The notes: a model not told the origin generated them from the letters alone. Shown: positions 34,894 to 44,147, numbered from the stretch's first letter. The stretch: DNA of 64,000 bases from Polaromonas sp. JS666 (GCF_000013865.1 NC_007948.1:5136265-5200264); one strand, 5' to 3'. A program made the numbers and translations.

Positions 34894-35862
34894 TTACTTG
34901 ACGGCCTGGATGGCGGCGATGCGCTCGGCGCCGAACTCTTTGGCGTATGACGCATAAGCCGGCTTGAGGGCATCGCGGAAGCTGTCCGCACGCACCTGCT
35001 CAATCACCTGCATGCCGTCCTTGCGGAGCTGGGCGACACCGTTGGCCTCGTCGTCATTGACTTTCTTGCGCTGGGCGGCGACGCTTTTCTTCGCGGCTTC
35101 AGTGAAGATTTTCTTGTCCTGCTCGCTCAGCCTGGACCACACGCGGGGCGAGGTCAGGATCAGGGCAGGCGAGTACACATGGGACGTCAGCGACAGGTGC
35201 TTCTGCACCTGGGAAAACTTGGACGCCAGGATCACCGGAATCGGGTTTTCCTGGCCGTCAACGACGCCTTGCTGCAGCGCACCGAACACCTCGGGAAAAG
35301 CCATCGGCGTAGGCAGGATGCCGAAGGTGCGGTAGCCTTCCATGTGGACCTTGTTTTCCATGGTGCGCATCTTCAGGCCCGATGCGTCCGTCGCCTGCAC
35401 GATGGGGCGCTTGCTGTTGGTCATGTGGCGAAAACCGTTTTCCGTCCAGGCGAGTGCAACCAGACCTTTCGACGGGAACTTGGTCAGCAGCTCCTGGCCG
35501 GTCGCGCCGTCCAGGGTGTGTCGTGCATGCGCGTAGTCGCGAAACAGAAAAGGGATATCCAGGATCTTGATTTCAGGCACGAAATTTCCCGCAGGGCCCG
35601 TGGAAGTGATCACCATGTCCTGGGTGCCGAGCTGCACCGCTTCGATCTGTTCGCGCTCACCGCCCAGCGCGCCTGCCGGGAACTGCTGGCATTTGTAGCG
35701 GTTCTGCGTGGCCTTCTCGATGTCCTCGCAGAAGACGTTGGCGCCCACGTCGTAGTGGGAACCTTTGGCCAGCACATGGCCGAGCTTGATCACGGTTTGG
35801 GCCTGGATGGCCTGGCAGGCGAGGGCCAGGCCGGCAAGGGCGGCGAGCTTGAAGAGTTTCAT
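34894..35862 (-). CDS. dctP: TRAP substrate-binding protein (DctP)
   Basis: A 322-residue periplasmic DctP with a signal peptide (MKLFKLAALAGLALACQAIQ, cleavage after AQA). Family markers are VIKLGHVLAKGSHY, FPAGALGGEREQIE, NGFRHMTNSKRPI and GVVDGQENPI. The arginine in LKMRTMENKVH corresponds to the one that binds the substrate carboxylate. Gene context predicts threonate or erythronate as ligand. Confidence 0.93.
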   Translation of the reverse strand: MKLFKLAALAGLALACQAIQAQTVIKLGHVLAKGSHYDVGANVFCEDIEKATQNRYKCQQFPAGALGGEREQIEAVQLGTQDMVITSTGPAGNFVPEIKILDIPFLFRDYAHARHTLDGATGQELLTKFPSKGLVALAWTENGFRHMTNSKRPIVQATDASGLKMRTMENKVHMEGYRTFGILPTPMAFPEVFGALQQGVVDGQENPIPVILASKFSQVQKHLSLTSHVYSPALILTSPRVWSRLSEQDKKIFTEAAKKSVAAQRKKVNDDEANGVAQLRKDGMQVIEQVRADSFRDALKPAYASYAKEFGAERIAAIQAVK

Positions 35863-35908
35863 CGGTTGTCTCCGTTGAGGGTTGGAAGGCCGGCTTGCGG
35901 GTGCAGGC

Positions 35909-36805
35909 TCAGCTGGTGCTTTTGGGCAGCTGGATGCCCGGGAAAATCTTGATCACGGCGCTGTCGTCTTCCCTGGCGAAGCCAGCAGTCGAGGCCTGCA
36001 TGAACATCTGGTGCGCGGTCGACGACAGGGGCAGCGGGAATTTGCTGGCGCGCGCGGTGTCGAGCACCAGCCCCAGGTCCTTGACGAAGATGTCGACCGC
36101 CGACAGCGGCGTGTAGTCGCCAGCCAGCACATGGGCCATGCGGTTCTCGAACATCCAGCTGTTGCCGGCGCTGTGGGTGATGACCTCGTACAGCGCGTTT
36201 GGATCCACACCTTCGCGCAGCCCCAGGGCCATGGCCTCGGCGGCAGCAGCGATGTGCACGCCGGCCAGCAGCTGGTTGATGATCTTGACCTTGCTGCCCG
36301 CGCCGGCACAGTCGCCCAGGCGGTATACCTTGCCCGCCATCGCCGCGAGCACGTCTCCGGCTTTTTCATAGGCCGCGGGCCGCGCAGAACTCATGACGGT
36401 CATCTGGCCAGCCGCGGCCTTGGCCGCTCCGCCCGAGATGGGTGCGTCCACATAGTGAATGCCCAGCTTGTCCAGGCGGGCCTCGGTGGCGATCGACCAT
36501 TGCGGATCAACGGTTGAGCACATCACGAAGACACTGCCGGATTTCATCGCAGAGGCAACGCCCTGTTCACTCCACAGCACATCTTCCGTCTGAGCGGCAT
36601 TGACCACCACGGACACCACGACCTCGCAGGCGGCGGCCAGCTGCGTCAGGGTGTCGCATGCGACGCCGCCAGCGGCGACAAATTCCTGGACGGCCTGCGC
36701 GCGGACGTCGTACACATGCACCGCGTAGCCGGCGCTTCTCAAGGTCTGGGCAATGCCCCTGCCCATGGCGCCCAGGCCGATGACGCCCACGTTGGTCTTG
36801 CTCAT
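35909..36805 (-). CDS. ltnD: L-threonate dehydrogenase (beta-hydroxyacid dehydrogenase family)
   Basis: A 298-residue NAD-dependent beta-hydroxyacid dehydrogenase. VGVIGLGAMGRGIAQTL is the Rossmann motif, DAPISGGAAKA the substrate loop, and the catalytic lysine lies in GAGSKVKIINQLL. LtnD oxidises L-threonate to 2-dehydro-L-erythronate. It is the first gene of the catabolic operon, about 100 bp downstream of a GntR-type operator. Confidence 0.92.
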   Translation of the reverse strand: MSKTNVGVIGLGAMGRGIAQTLRSAGYAVHVYDVRAQAVQEFVAAGGVACDTLTQLAAACEVVVSVVVNAAQTEDVLWSEQGVASAMKSGSVFVMCSTVDPQWSIATEARLDKLGIHYVDAPISGGAAKAAAGQMTVMSSARPAAYEKAGDVLAAMAGKVYRLGDCAGAGSKVKIINQLLAGVHIAAAAEAMALGLREGVDPNALYEVITHSAGNSWMFENRMAHVLAGDYTPLSAVDIFVKDLGLVLDTARASKFPLPLSSTAHQMFMQASTAGFAREDDSAVIKIFPGIQLPKSTS

Positions 36806-36910
36806 TGGTTTTCAGTCCTTTTTGACGTTGGTGGAGGCAATCCCCTTGCATCCTTTGGCGACTCCGCCGGCGTTGCCGGCCTGGCCGGCCCCGGTTTGGC
36901 CAGCATTGAG

Positions 36911-36930
36911 TCGTATGGTTATCATACAAC
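36911..36930 (-). promoter_or_regulatory. GntR/FadR-type operator upstream of ltnD
   Basis: On the minus strand the site reads GTTGTATGATAACCATACGA, an inverted repeat GTATG/CATAC with 5-bp spacing. The left half (GTTGTAYGATAA) recurs upstream of the GntR gene at 37782-37793, so both are probable sites for that regulator. Confidence 0.65.
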
Positions 36931-36990
36931 TTTGGAGTTTTTGACCTCTTGGGGTTTTCCCGAAGGACAAGGCTGACGATTGGGGCCGGC

Positions 36991-37767
36991 TCAGGCGCCG
37001 GGATGCAGGCTGGTAACCAGCGGATGGGCCAGTTTCATGCCCTCCTCCTGCCAGAAGGAGGGGTCGGCCTGCTCGATGCGCTTGATGGCGTTGTCCATGT
37101 GGCGCGCGGCCGATCGCCGGGCGGCGGCCACATCGCCGGCCTCGATCGCCTGGAAGATGTGTTCGTGTTCGTCGGCCACCTGCCGGGCGAAGTCGGCGCG
37201 CCGCGCTTCGTTGGCCCGGGTGACGCGCGTGGCCCCCTGCAGGAACTGCCCCAAGTACTCCAGCGTGCCGATGAGGAAAGGGTTGCGCGCTGCGTCGGCG
37301 ATGGCGCGATGAAACTTGACATCCTCGCTCACGCCGTCCCCGCCAGCCAGCACGGCCTTTTCCAGCGCGGCAATCGACTGGCGGATGCGTTTCACGTTAG
37401 CCTGGGTGCGCCGTTGGGCCGCGAGCGCGGCGACCTCGGCCTCCAGCGCGCGCCGCACTTCGACCATCTGGATCACCGCCTGTTTGGACAGCGCGGAACG
37501 GGCGTCAAAGTTCAGCGGCGAAAAGCCCGCCTCCTTCACATAGACCCCGCTGCCTTGCCGGGAGTCGACCAGCCCCAGCGACTTCAGGCGCGAAACCGCC
37601 TCCCGCACGACCGTGCGGCTGACCGAGAACTGCCCGACCAGCACCGCCTCGGTCGGAAGCTTGTCGCCCGCGACCAGGCGGCCCGCGCGAATCTCTGCGG
37701 CGAGCGCCTCGGCAACCCGGTCTGACAGTTGGGCGCCGGGAGTGATGGACTTGAAGTGGCTGATCAT
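36991..37767 (-). CDS. GntR-family (FadR/FCD) regulator of the tetronate operon
   Basis: A 258-residue regulator. The N-terminal winged helix contains DKLPTEAVLVGQFSVSRTVVREAVSRL; the FCD ligand domain (about 95-235) has the metal-binding histidines in DVKFHRAIA, EHEHIFQAI and ARRSAARHMDNAI. It lies upstream of ltnD in the same direction, separated by 185 bp holding an operator. It probably represses the operon until threonate, erythronate or a derivative binds. Confidence 0.88.
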   Translation of the reverse strand: MISHFKSITPGAQLSDRVAEALAAEIRAGRLVAGDKLPTEAVLVGQFSVSRTVVREAVSRLKSLGLVDSRQGSGVYVKEAGFSPLNFDARSALSKQAVIQMVEVRRALEAEVAALAAQRRTQANVKRIRQSIAALEKAVLAGGDGVSEDVKFHRAIADAARNPFLIGTLEYLGQFLQGATRVTRANEARRADFARQVADEHEHIFQAIEAGDVAAARRSAARHMDNAIKRIEQADPSFWQEEGMKLAHPLVTSLHPGA

Positions 37768-37769
37768 GG

Positions 37770-37793
37770 GTACGACTTAATTTATCGTACAAC
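37770..37793 (-). promoter_or_regulatory. GntR operator upstream of the regulator gene
   Basis: GTACGA (37770-37775) and TCGTAC (37785-37790) form a perfect dyad. Read on the minus strand it begins GTTGTACGATAA, matching the ltnD site at 11 of 12 positions. It suggests autoregulation. Confidence 0.65.
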
Positions 37794-37815
37794 TTTAACG
37801 CACCGGCCCGAAGTT

Positions 37816-39912
37816 TCAAACAGGGTGGGTATCCGTGTCCGTGTCCGTGTCGGTGTCCGGTCCAGGCACGCTCTGGCACTCCCAGAAAATGCGCGCCGTG
37901 CAGCGCCGGCATATCGCGGGATCGAGCTTGTTGAAAATCGTCGCGATCGCGGTGAACTTGTCGGGAAACTGGTGCTCGGGACCCAGCACACGGGTAAAGC
38001 CGGTCTTGCGCCACATGCGGATCACCTCGGGCCGCGGCCGATGAAAATACAGGTCGCCCCCCATGGCGCGGCGCGCGGCCAGCTCGGCCTCCCACAACTC
38101 GGCGCCGGCCAGGTCAATGAAGTTCATGCTCTTGCCCATGACCAGCAAATGCTTTTGCGGTTGCGGCTGGTGGCGCAGTGCATGCAGGATGTCGGCTACA
38201 TGCTGGGTCGCCCCGAAATACACCTCGCCCTCCATGCGCAGCAGCTTGAGCTGCGGGCATTCAGGCAAGAATGTGGCCCCCACGCTTGTCGCTTCGCGTA
38301 CTACGCTGCCCCCCGAGGGGGCTGAACTTGCTTGGGGCGGCCCTGCGCTGCGTTCGCTGGCCCCCACGCTTGTCGCTTCGCGTGCCTTCGGCGTTGCGCT
38401 GCCCCTTTCACGGGGAAACGGGGCTGAACTTGCTTGGGGCGGCCCTTCGCGGCGTTCGCTGTCGTCATCCGCTTTCTGCGGCAAAGTCATCTCAGTTTCA
38501 AGCCCGGCATCGGGGGTGCTGTCGATCACCACAAACTGCCGGTCCAGCCCGCGGCTGTCAAAGCCCATGGTGCGCATCGCGGGGCGCGAGGTGCGGTACA
38601 AAAAGGACATCAGCGACAGGATCATGCCCAGCAAAATGGCAATCTCCAGCCGAATGGTGACCGTCGCGACCATGGTGGCCAGCGCCACCGCAAAATCGCT
38701 GCGGCTCAAGCTGAACAGCTGGCGCCAGCGCGCAAAGTCCAGCAGGGCGACAGCCACCAGCACCAGCAAGCCGGCCAGTGCAGCCATGGGAATGAGCGCC
38801 AGCAGTGGTGCGCTGACTGCAACCAATACGAGCAAGAGCAGTGCAGAAAACACCGAGGCCAGTGGTGTCCGGGCACCCGCTTGCAGATTGGGCATGGAGC
38901 GGTTCATGGAGCCGCAGGACACATAGCAGGAGAAAAACCCGCCGACGATGTTGGACAGCCCCTGGCCGCGAAACTCGCGGTTCGCATCAATGCGCTGGCC
39001 CGAGCGCAGCGCCACCGTCTTGGCAATCGAAATCGCCTGCCCCAGGGCCACGATGGTCAGCGCAAATGCCAGGCCGACCAGGTCTGTGGCTTGGGCCCAG
39101 CTGATGCGGGGCAGCTCAAAGCGCGGCCATGGCACAGGGATCTGCCCCACGGTACGCAGCGCGAAAGATGGCGTGGCGCTGCCGGCGTTCAGGAAATGGC
39201 TCCACAGCCACGCCAGCGCGGTGGCTACCACCAGGCCGATCAGCATGTGCGGCCAGCTGCGACGCAGGCGGCGCAGCAGCAGTGCCACGCCGATGGTGAT
39301 GGCGCCCACCGCCAGCGCCACAGGTTGCACCAGATACAGCTGCGTGAACACATGCCTGAGCACGGCCGCGGCGCTGTGCTCGGGCGCGGCGGGCAAGCCC
39401 AACAGGTCGGGCAGTGCATGCACCGCAATCAGCAATGCCGCGCCCGAGGTAAAGCCAAAGAGCGTTGCCGGAGAAATGAAATTGGCCAGCACGCCCAGGC
39501 GCAGCGCGCCAATCAGCCACTGCATCACGCCGACCATCACGGTGATGGCCAGCGCCAGCTGGATGTACTGCGGGCTGAAGGCCATGGCCAGCGGCGATAG
39601 CATGGCAAACAGCGCCAGCGAATTGGCGTTGGTGGGGCCCGACATGACGTGCCAGCTGGAGCCAAACAGCGCGGCGATGATGCAGGGAATGACGGCGGTG
39701 TACAGGCCATATTCCGGCGGCAGCCCGGCCAGCGTGGCAAAGGCAATGCCCTGCGGCAGCACCAGCACCGCGCCGAGCAGGCCGGCCATGGCATCAGCGC
39801 GCAGTGTGACGGGCGACACCTGCCGCACCCAGTCGCCAAACAGGCGCTCAACCCTGGTGCGGGTGGGCGCTTCCTGGTGTTTTTCGGGGTCTCCTGCCAT
39901 GGGCTTGAGCAT
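37816..39912 (-). CDS. SulP-family anion permease with STAS domain and a double in-frame repeat in the linker
   Basis: A 698-residue SulP transporter. The membrane part (about 30-470) has family signatures AMAGLLGAVLVLPQGIAFA, PPEYGLYTAVIP and SGPTNANSLAL. A STAS domain follows (about 550-640, LLVMGKSMNFIDLAGAELW). Sulfate or another anion is the likely substrate. The linker is lengthened by some 60 residues from two tandem copies of the dispersed repeat, each ending EATSVGA. The C-terminus is a (Asp-Thr) run from a hexanucleotide tandem repeat, after a cysteine-rich CRRCTARIFWEC segment. ATG 39912 or 39900 can both serve as start. Confidence 0.85.
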   Translation of the reverse strand: MLKPMAGDPEKHQEAPTRTRVERLFGDWVRQVSPVTLRADAMAGLLGAVLVLPQGIAFATLAGLPPEYGLYTAVIPCIIAALFGSSWHVMSGPTNANSLALFAMLSPLAMAFSPQYIQLALAITVMVGVMQWLIGALRLGVLANFISPATLFGFTSGAALLIAVHALPDLLGLPAAPEHSAAAVLRHVFTQLYLVQPVALAVGAITIGVALLLRRLRRSWPHMLIGLVVATALAWLWSHFLNAGSATPSFALRTVGQIPVPWPRFELPRISWAQATDLVGLAFALTIVALGQAISIAKTVALRSGQRIDANREFRGQGLSNIVGGFFSCYVSCGSMNRSMPNLQAGARTPLASVFSALLLLVLVAVSAPLLALIPMAALAGLLVLVAVALLDFARWRQLFSLSRSDFAVALATMVATVTIRLEIAILLGMILSLMSFLYRTSRPAMRTMGFDSRGLDRQFVVIDSTPDAGLETEMTLPQKADDDSERREGPPQASSAPFPRERGSATPKAREATSVGASERSAGPPQASSAPSGGSVVREATSVGATFLPECPQLKLLRMEGEVYFGATQHVADILHALRHQPQPQKHLLVMGKSMNFIDLAGAELWEAELAARRAMGGDLYFHRPRPEVIRMWRKTGFTRVLGPEHQFPDKFTAIATIFNKLDPAICRRCTARIFWECQSVPGPDTDTDTDTDTHPV
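37830..37859. repeat. Hexanucleotide tandem repeat at the 3' end of the sulP gene
   Basis: About five units of GTGTCC (one with G for C) encode alternating Asp-Thr on the minus strand. A six-base unit keeps the frame when it changes in number. Confidence 0.85.
38275..38461. repeat. Two tandem copies of the dispersed GC-rich repeat inside the sulP gene
   Basis: Unit 1 is 38275-38358 and unit 2 is 38359-38461. Both begin GGCCCCCACGCTTGTCGCTT and end CGGCCCTKCGCKGCGTTCGC (K = G or T). Unit 2 carries a changed, longer central hairpin (GCCCCTTTCACGGGGAAACG). Both are read in the same frame. Confidence 0.9.
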
Positions 39913-39978
39913 AACGCGCCGCGCGCTCACCGGGCACGCCGGCACCTGGGCGCCACCACAGCCGGCGCAGCGCCAGCC

Positions 39979-41349
39979 TCAGGCCAGACCGCTCCAGCGC
40001 AGCAGCAAGCCGGCCACGGCGCAGGCGGCGATCAAGGGAATCACGCCCACCTTGTAACGCAGCAGCGCCACCCCGGCCGCCACCATGATGAGCAGCGAAG
40101 GCCACGCCACATTGGAGGGGAAACCAGCCGCAGCCTCCTTGTTGAAAGCGATATGCACTATAAAAAACAGGGCAAGACTGGCGATAACGCCAACCACCGC
40201 GGCGGTGATGGCCGCCAGCGGCGCGGTGAACTGCAGCTTGCCATGGGTGGACTCCACCAGCGGCCCGCCCGCCAGGATGAAGATGAAGGACGGCAGGAAG
40301 GTGAACCAGGTGACCAGCGTCGCCGCCAGCGCGGCGCCGAGGAATAGCGCGTCCGGACCCAGCACCTGCCGGGTCCAGCCGCCGACAAAGCCGACAAAGG
40401 CCACCACCATGATCAGCGGCCCCGGCGTGGTTTCGCCGAGCGCCAGCCCGTCGATCATCTGTGGCCCGGTGAGCCAGCCGAACTGCTCCACCGCACCCTG
40501 ATAAACATAGGGCAGCACCGCGTAGGCGCCGCCAAACGTCAGCAGCGCGGCCTTGGTGAAAAACCAGCTCATCTGGGTCAGCGCACCGCTCCAGCCCTGC
40601 CAGGCCATCAGCGCGCCCATGGGCAGCAGCCAGAGCGTGGCCCCGATCATCAACACCGCCGCCAGCCGCGATGTCTTGAAGCGTGCATGCTCGGGCGTCG
40701 GCGTGTCATCGTCGATCAGTGCCGGACCCTGCGCCACGAGAGCGGCCCCGTGCCCGCCGCCGCTGGCAAACTGCCCCGGCGCGAACTTCGCGCACAGCCA
40801 GCCGGTCAGCGCCGCGCTCAGCACCACCCACGGAAACGGTACGTGCAAAATGGCAATGGCCAGGAAACTGAGGACGGCCACCGCCCACGGAACCGGAGCT
40901 TTCGCCGGGTTTTTCAGCGATTTGCTGCCGATGCGATGCACCGCCTGCACCACGATGGCCGCTACGGCGGGCTTGATGCCGTAGAAGATGCCGGCAATCA
41001 GCGGTACGTCGCCAAAGGCGACGTAAATCCAGCTGAGCGCCACCAGGATGAACAGCGAAGGCAGCACGAACAAGGCACCGGCCACCACGCCGCCCCAGGT
41101 CCGGTGCATCAGCCAGCCGATATAGGTGGCCAGCTGCTGCGCCTCGGGCCCGGGCAGCAGCATGCAGTAGTTCAAGGCGTGCAGGAAGCGCTTTTCCGAG
41201 ATCCAGCGTTGTTGTTCCACCAGCTCGCGGTGCATGATGGCAATTTGCCCGGCCGGCCCACCGAAGCTGATGAATCCCAGCTTGAGCCAGAACCTGAAGG
41301 CCTGCGCAAAGCTCACTGTGGCGGGAAGGGACGTTGCAATGTGGCTCAT
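39979..41349 (-). CDS. chrA: Chromate transporter ChrA (long-chain)
   Basis: A 456-residue CHR-family protein made of two homologous halves. The first has FWLKLGFISFGGPAGQIAIMHRE and LNYCMLLPGPEAQQLATYIGW; the second has FFTKAALLTFGGAYAVLPYV and DGLALGETTPGPLIMVVAFVG. It would export chromate. ATG 41349 overlaps the upstream gene by ATGA; the frame beyond it runs into that gene. Confidence 0.9.
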   Translation of the reverse strand: MSHIATSLPATVSFAQAFRFWLKLGFISFGGPAGQIAIMHRELVEQQRWISEKRFLHALNYCMLLPGPEAQQLATYIGWLMHRTWGGVVAGALFVLPSLFILVALSWIYVAFGDVPLIAGIFYGIKPAVAAIVVQAVHRIGSKSLKNPAKAPVPWAVAVLSFLAIAILHVPFPWVVLSAALTGWLCAKFAPGQFASGGGHGAALVAQGPALIDDDTPTPEHARFKTSRLAAVLMIGATLWLLPMGALMAWQGWSGALTQMSWFFTKAALLTFGGAYAVLPYVYQGAVEQFGWLTGPQMIDGLALGETTPGPLIMVVAFVGFVGGWTRQVLGPDALFLGAALAATLVTWFTFLPSFIFILAGGPLVESTHGKLQFTAPLAAITAAVVGVIASLALFFIVHIAFNKEAAAGFPSNVAWPSLLIMVAAGVALLRYKVGVIPLIAACAVAGLLLRWSGLA

Positions 41350-42239
41350 GCGGTGGTCGCTTTCACGATCATGGTTTCGGGTTTCCAGCTGTGCGTCTCG
41401 GCTTGCGCACTGCGGCACCAGGCATACAACGCGTCATACAGCGGCAGGGCGGCTTCCAGCATGCCGGCGTCGCTGGTGGCGTGCAGCTGTGACAGCCCCA
41501 GCGAGAAGGCCAGCAGACCCGCCGACTGCGGTGCGAGTTCAAGGCGGTCGGTGTCGGCGCCGCGCACGATGCGGGCGAGTATTTCAAGCGCCGGATCGCT
41601 CAACTCAAAGGCGCGCAGCAGGGTGTCGAAGCTGCACAACTCACCCTCGTGCGAGACCGGCGCGCCGGGAATGTCGTAAGCCACAGCGCCCAGGCGTGCC
41701 GCCTCGTCAAACACCCGGGCCGTGGGCACATAGAAGAACTCCGACCGTGAGTCGATAAAGCGGCGGATCAGCCAGGGGCAGGCGATGCGGTCAATCTTGG
41801 GGCGTTCGCGCGTGATCCAGCGCGACGCCTGCTCGCTACTTCCGCCGCCGACGCCCCAATCGGGCCGCTTGAGCATGGTCAGCGGGCGATGCGCGCGCCA
41901 CTGCGCGATGTCCTGCGGTGAGTCGACGCCATCTTCGCCGCCCTCGATGCCGCCGGCCAGCGCGCGTGCGTTCCAGTCCGCTGCACGCAGCGTGGCCACG
42001 GCATCGGCACTCACGTTGTGGCCATAAACACAATAAACCACCACCTCGCGGTGACCCGATGCGGCGCGCTGCGACGTGGCGAAGGCCGCCACGTCTTCAG
42101 GCGCGCAGCGCCTCGCGCCGGCGAGCAGGTATCGGCTTTCAAGAAATTTGTTTTCGCGCCGCACGTCGAGCAGCAGCGGTGCATCGGCGCGACCCATGCG
42201 GGCGGCCAGTTCCTGCGGGGAAATGATAGAGGTGTCCAC
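41346..42239 (-). CDS. Rhodanese domain fused to a ChrB-type chromate-resistance domain
   Basis: A 297-residue two-domain protein. Residues 1-105 are a rhodanese domain with a cysteine loop (VVVYCVYGHNVSADA). Residues about 130-290 match the C-terminal domain of ChrB (WITRERPKIDRIACPWLIRR, FDTLLRAFEL), without the usual ChrB N-terminal part. The fused gene is coupled to chrA by ATGA, so a role in chromate sensing or detoxification is likely. I choose GTG 42239, with TTGGAG 7 bp upstream, over TTG 42257. Confidence 0.83.
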   Translation of the reverse strand: MDTSIISPQELAARMGRADAPLLLDVRRENKFLESRYLLAGARRCAPEDVAAFATSQRAASGHREVVVYCVYGHNVSADAVATLRAADWNARALAGGIEGGEDGVDSPQDIAQWRAHRPLTMLKRPDWGVGGGSSEQASRWITRERPKIDRIACPWLIRRFIDSRSEFFYVPTARVFDEAARLGAVAYDIPGAPVSHEGELCSFDTLLRAFELSDPALEILARIVRGADTDRLELAPQSAGLLAFSLGLSQLHATSDAGMLEAALPLYDALYAWCRSAQAETHSWKPETMIVKATTA

Positions 42240-42378
42240 GGAAATACTCCAAGTCAATTGCCAGCGCTTGGACGGGACACCGTCTATCTGTGAAGAGTCG
42301 GGAGGCTGAAATCCCGATGGCTAAATGGTAACACCGCCGCCGGGGGCGCGCCACCCCTGGGCCTGCGCGTCGGGGCCG

Positions 42379-42987
42379 TCAGGCGCGGCGGAACTTGAAG
42401 ACCGCTCGGCTGGCCCGGGCATTGGGCCAGAAACGGACCTCCCGGCCATCCTGCAGTCCAAACTGGTCGAGAATCTCCAGCCGGTTTTGCAGTGCCAGCG
42501 CTTCAAAATCCTGCAGCGTGCCGACACGGATGTTGGGGGTGTCGTACCACTGGTAGGGCAGCACCTTGGTGACCGGCATGCGGCCGCGCAGCACCGCCAG
42601 GCGGTTCGGCCAGTGGCCGAAGTTCGGGAAGGCGACGATGCCGATGCGGCCCACGCGGGCGGTTTCGCGCAGCATGATTTCAGCATTGCGCAAGTGCTGC
42701 AGCGTGTCGATCTGCAGCACCACGTCAAACGAGCCGTCGCCAAACATCGCGAGGCCTTCCTCCAGGTTCAGCTGGATCACGTTCACACCGCGCGCCACGC
42801 AGGCCTGCACATTGGCGTCGTTGATCTCGACGCCGTAGCCGGAACAGCCGCGCTCGCGGATCAGGTGGGCCAGCAGCTCGCCGGTGCCGCACCCGAGGTC
42901 GAGCACGCGCGAGCCATGCGGCACCAGCCGGGCAATCGACAGCAGATCCGCCGAGGGCTCCACATTGAGTTCGACAGGCAGGTTCAT
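42379..42987 (-). CDS. metW: MetW methyltransferase-fold protein
   Basis: A 202-residue MetW. SAM motif I is [15 protein letters not shown], and the family segments [21 protein letters not shown] and [21 protein letters not shown] are intact. It works with MetX in methionine synthesis in many proteobacteria; its exact activity is debated. It overlaps the metX stop by 4 bp. Confidence 0.95.
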   Translation of the reverse strand: MNLPVELNVEPSADLLSIARLVPHGSRVLDLGCGTGELLAHLIRERGCSGYGVEINDANVQACVARGVNVIQLNLEEGLAMFGDGSFDVVLQIDTLQHLRNAEIMLRETARVGRIGIVAFPNFGHWPNRLAVLRGRMPVTKVLPYQWYDTPNIRVGTLQDFEALALQNRLEILDQFGLQDGREVRFWPNARASRAVFKFRRA

Positions 42988-44147
42988 ACGGCCACCTTGC
43001 TCTGGAAGTAGGAGCGCACCACGCCGAGGTAGCGCTCGTCCTCCAGCAAAAACGCATCATGCCCGTGCGGCGCATCGATTTCGGCATAACTCACGTCGCG
43101 CTGGTTGTCGAGCAGGGCCTTGACGATTTCACGGCTGCGGGCCGGCGAAAAGCGCCAGTCGGTGGTGAAGCTCACCAGCAGGAATTTGGCCGTGACGCCG
43201 GCCAGCGCCAGGGTGAGGTTGCCGCCAGATGCCTTGGCCGGGTCAAAGTAGTCGAGCGCGCGGGTAATCAGCAGATAGGTGTTGGCGTCGAAGTACTCGC
43301 TGAACTTGTCGCCCTGGTAGCGCAAGTAGCTTTCAATCTGAAACTCGACCTCCTGGGTTGAAAACCTGTACCCGCTGGCGTGGCTGCCGATGGCGTCGCG
43401 CAGCTTGCGGCCAAACTTCTCGTTCATCACATCGTCGCTCAGGTAGGTGATGTGGCCAATCATGCGCGCAATGCGCAGGCCGCGCTGGGGCAGCACGCCA
43501 TGGCGGTAAAAATGGCCGCCATGAAAGTCGGGGTCGGTGACGATGGCGCGTCGCGCCACCTCGTTGAAGGCGATGTTCTCGGCCGTCAGGTTGGGCGCGC
43601 TGGCCACCACCACCGCATGGCGCACGCGGTCCGGGTATTGCAGCGTCCAGCTCAAGGCCTGCATGCCGCCCAGGCTGCCCCCCATGACGGCGGCCAGCGT
43701 CTGGATGCCCAGCGCATCGAGCAGCCTGGCCTGCGCGCAGACCCAATCCTCGACCGTGACCACCGGGAAGTCGGCGCCGTAGATTTCATGCGTATCCGGA
43801 TTGACCTGCATGGGGCCGGTGGAGCCGAAACAGGAGCCCAGGTTGTTGACGCCGATGACAAAGAACTGATTCGTGTCCACCGGCTTGCCCGGGCCGATCA
43901 TGGTGTCCCACCAGCCTTCGGATTTGCCTTTGATGTGCCCGGTCTCGTCGAGGTAGACGCCGGCCACATGATGGGAGGCATTCAGCGCGTGGCAGATCAG
44001 CACCGCGTTGGATTTGTCGGCATTGAGCTCGCCATAGGTTTCGTAGCTCAGGTCATAGGCGCGGATCGATGCGCCGCTTTGCAGCGGCAGCGCGTCTGCA
44101 AAATGCATGGACTGTGGCGTGGCAACAAGAACTGGGGCAGAAGACAC
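42984..44147 (-). CDS. metX: Homoserine O-acyltransferase MetX
   Basis: A 387-residue alpha/beta hydrolase-fold acyltransferase, the first committed step to methionine. The nucleophile is in [13 protein letters not shown]; the acid and His are in [13 protein letters not shown] and [11 protein letters not shown] start at GTG 44147, giving a family-like N-terminus ([19 protein letters not shown]). The first ATG of the frame (44249) lies inside the upstream terminator hairpin and cannot be the real start. Weak ribosome site; ATG 44108 is another option. Transcription into the gene is controlled by a SAM-II-like riboswitch. Confidence 0.92.
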   Translation of the reverse strand: MSSAPVLVATPQSMHFADALPLQSGASIRAYDLSYETYGELNADKSNAVLICHALNASHHVAGVYLDETGHIKGKSEGWWDTMIGPGKPVDTNQFFVIGVNNLGSCFGSTGPMQVNPDTHEIYGADFPVVTVEDWVCAQARLLDALGIQTLAAVMGGSLGGMQALSWTLQYPDRVRHAVVVASAPNLTAENIAFNEVARRAIVTDPDFHGGHFYRHGVLPQRGLRIARMIGHITYLSDDVMNEKFGRKLRDAIGSHASGYRFSTQEVEFQIESYLRYQGDKFSEYFDANTYLLITRALDYFDPAKASGGNLTLALAGVTAKFLLVSFTTDWRFSPARSREIVKALLDNQRDVSYAEIDAPHGHDAFLLEDERYLGVVRSYFQSKVAV

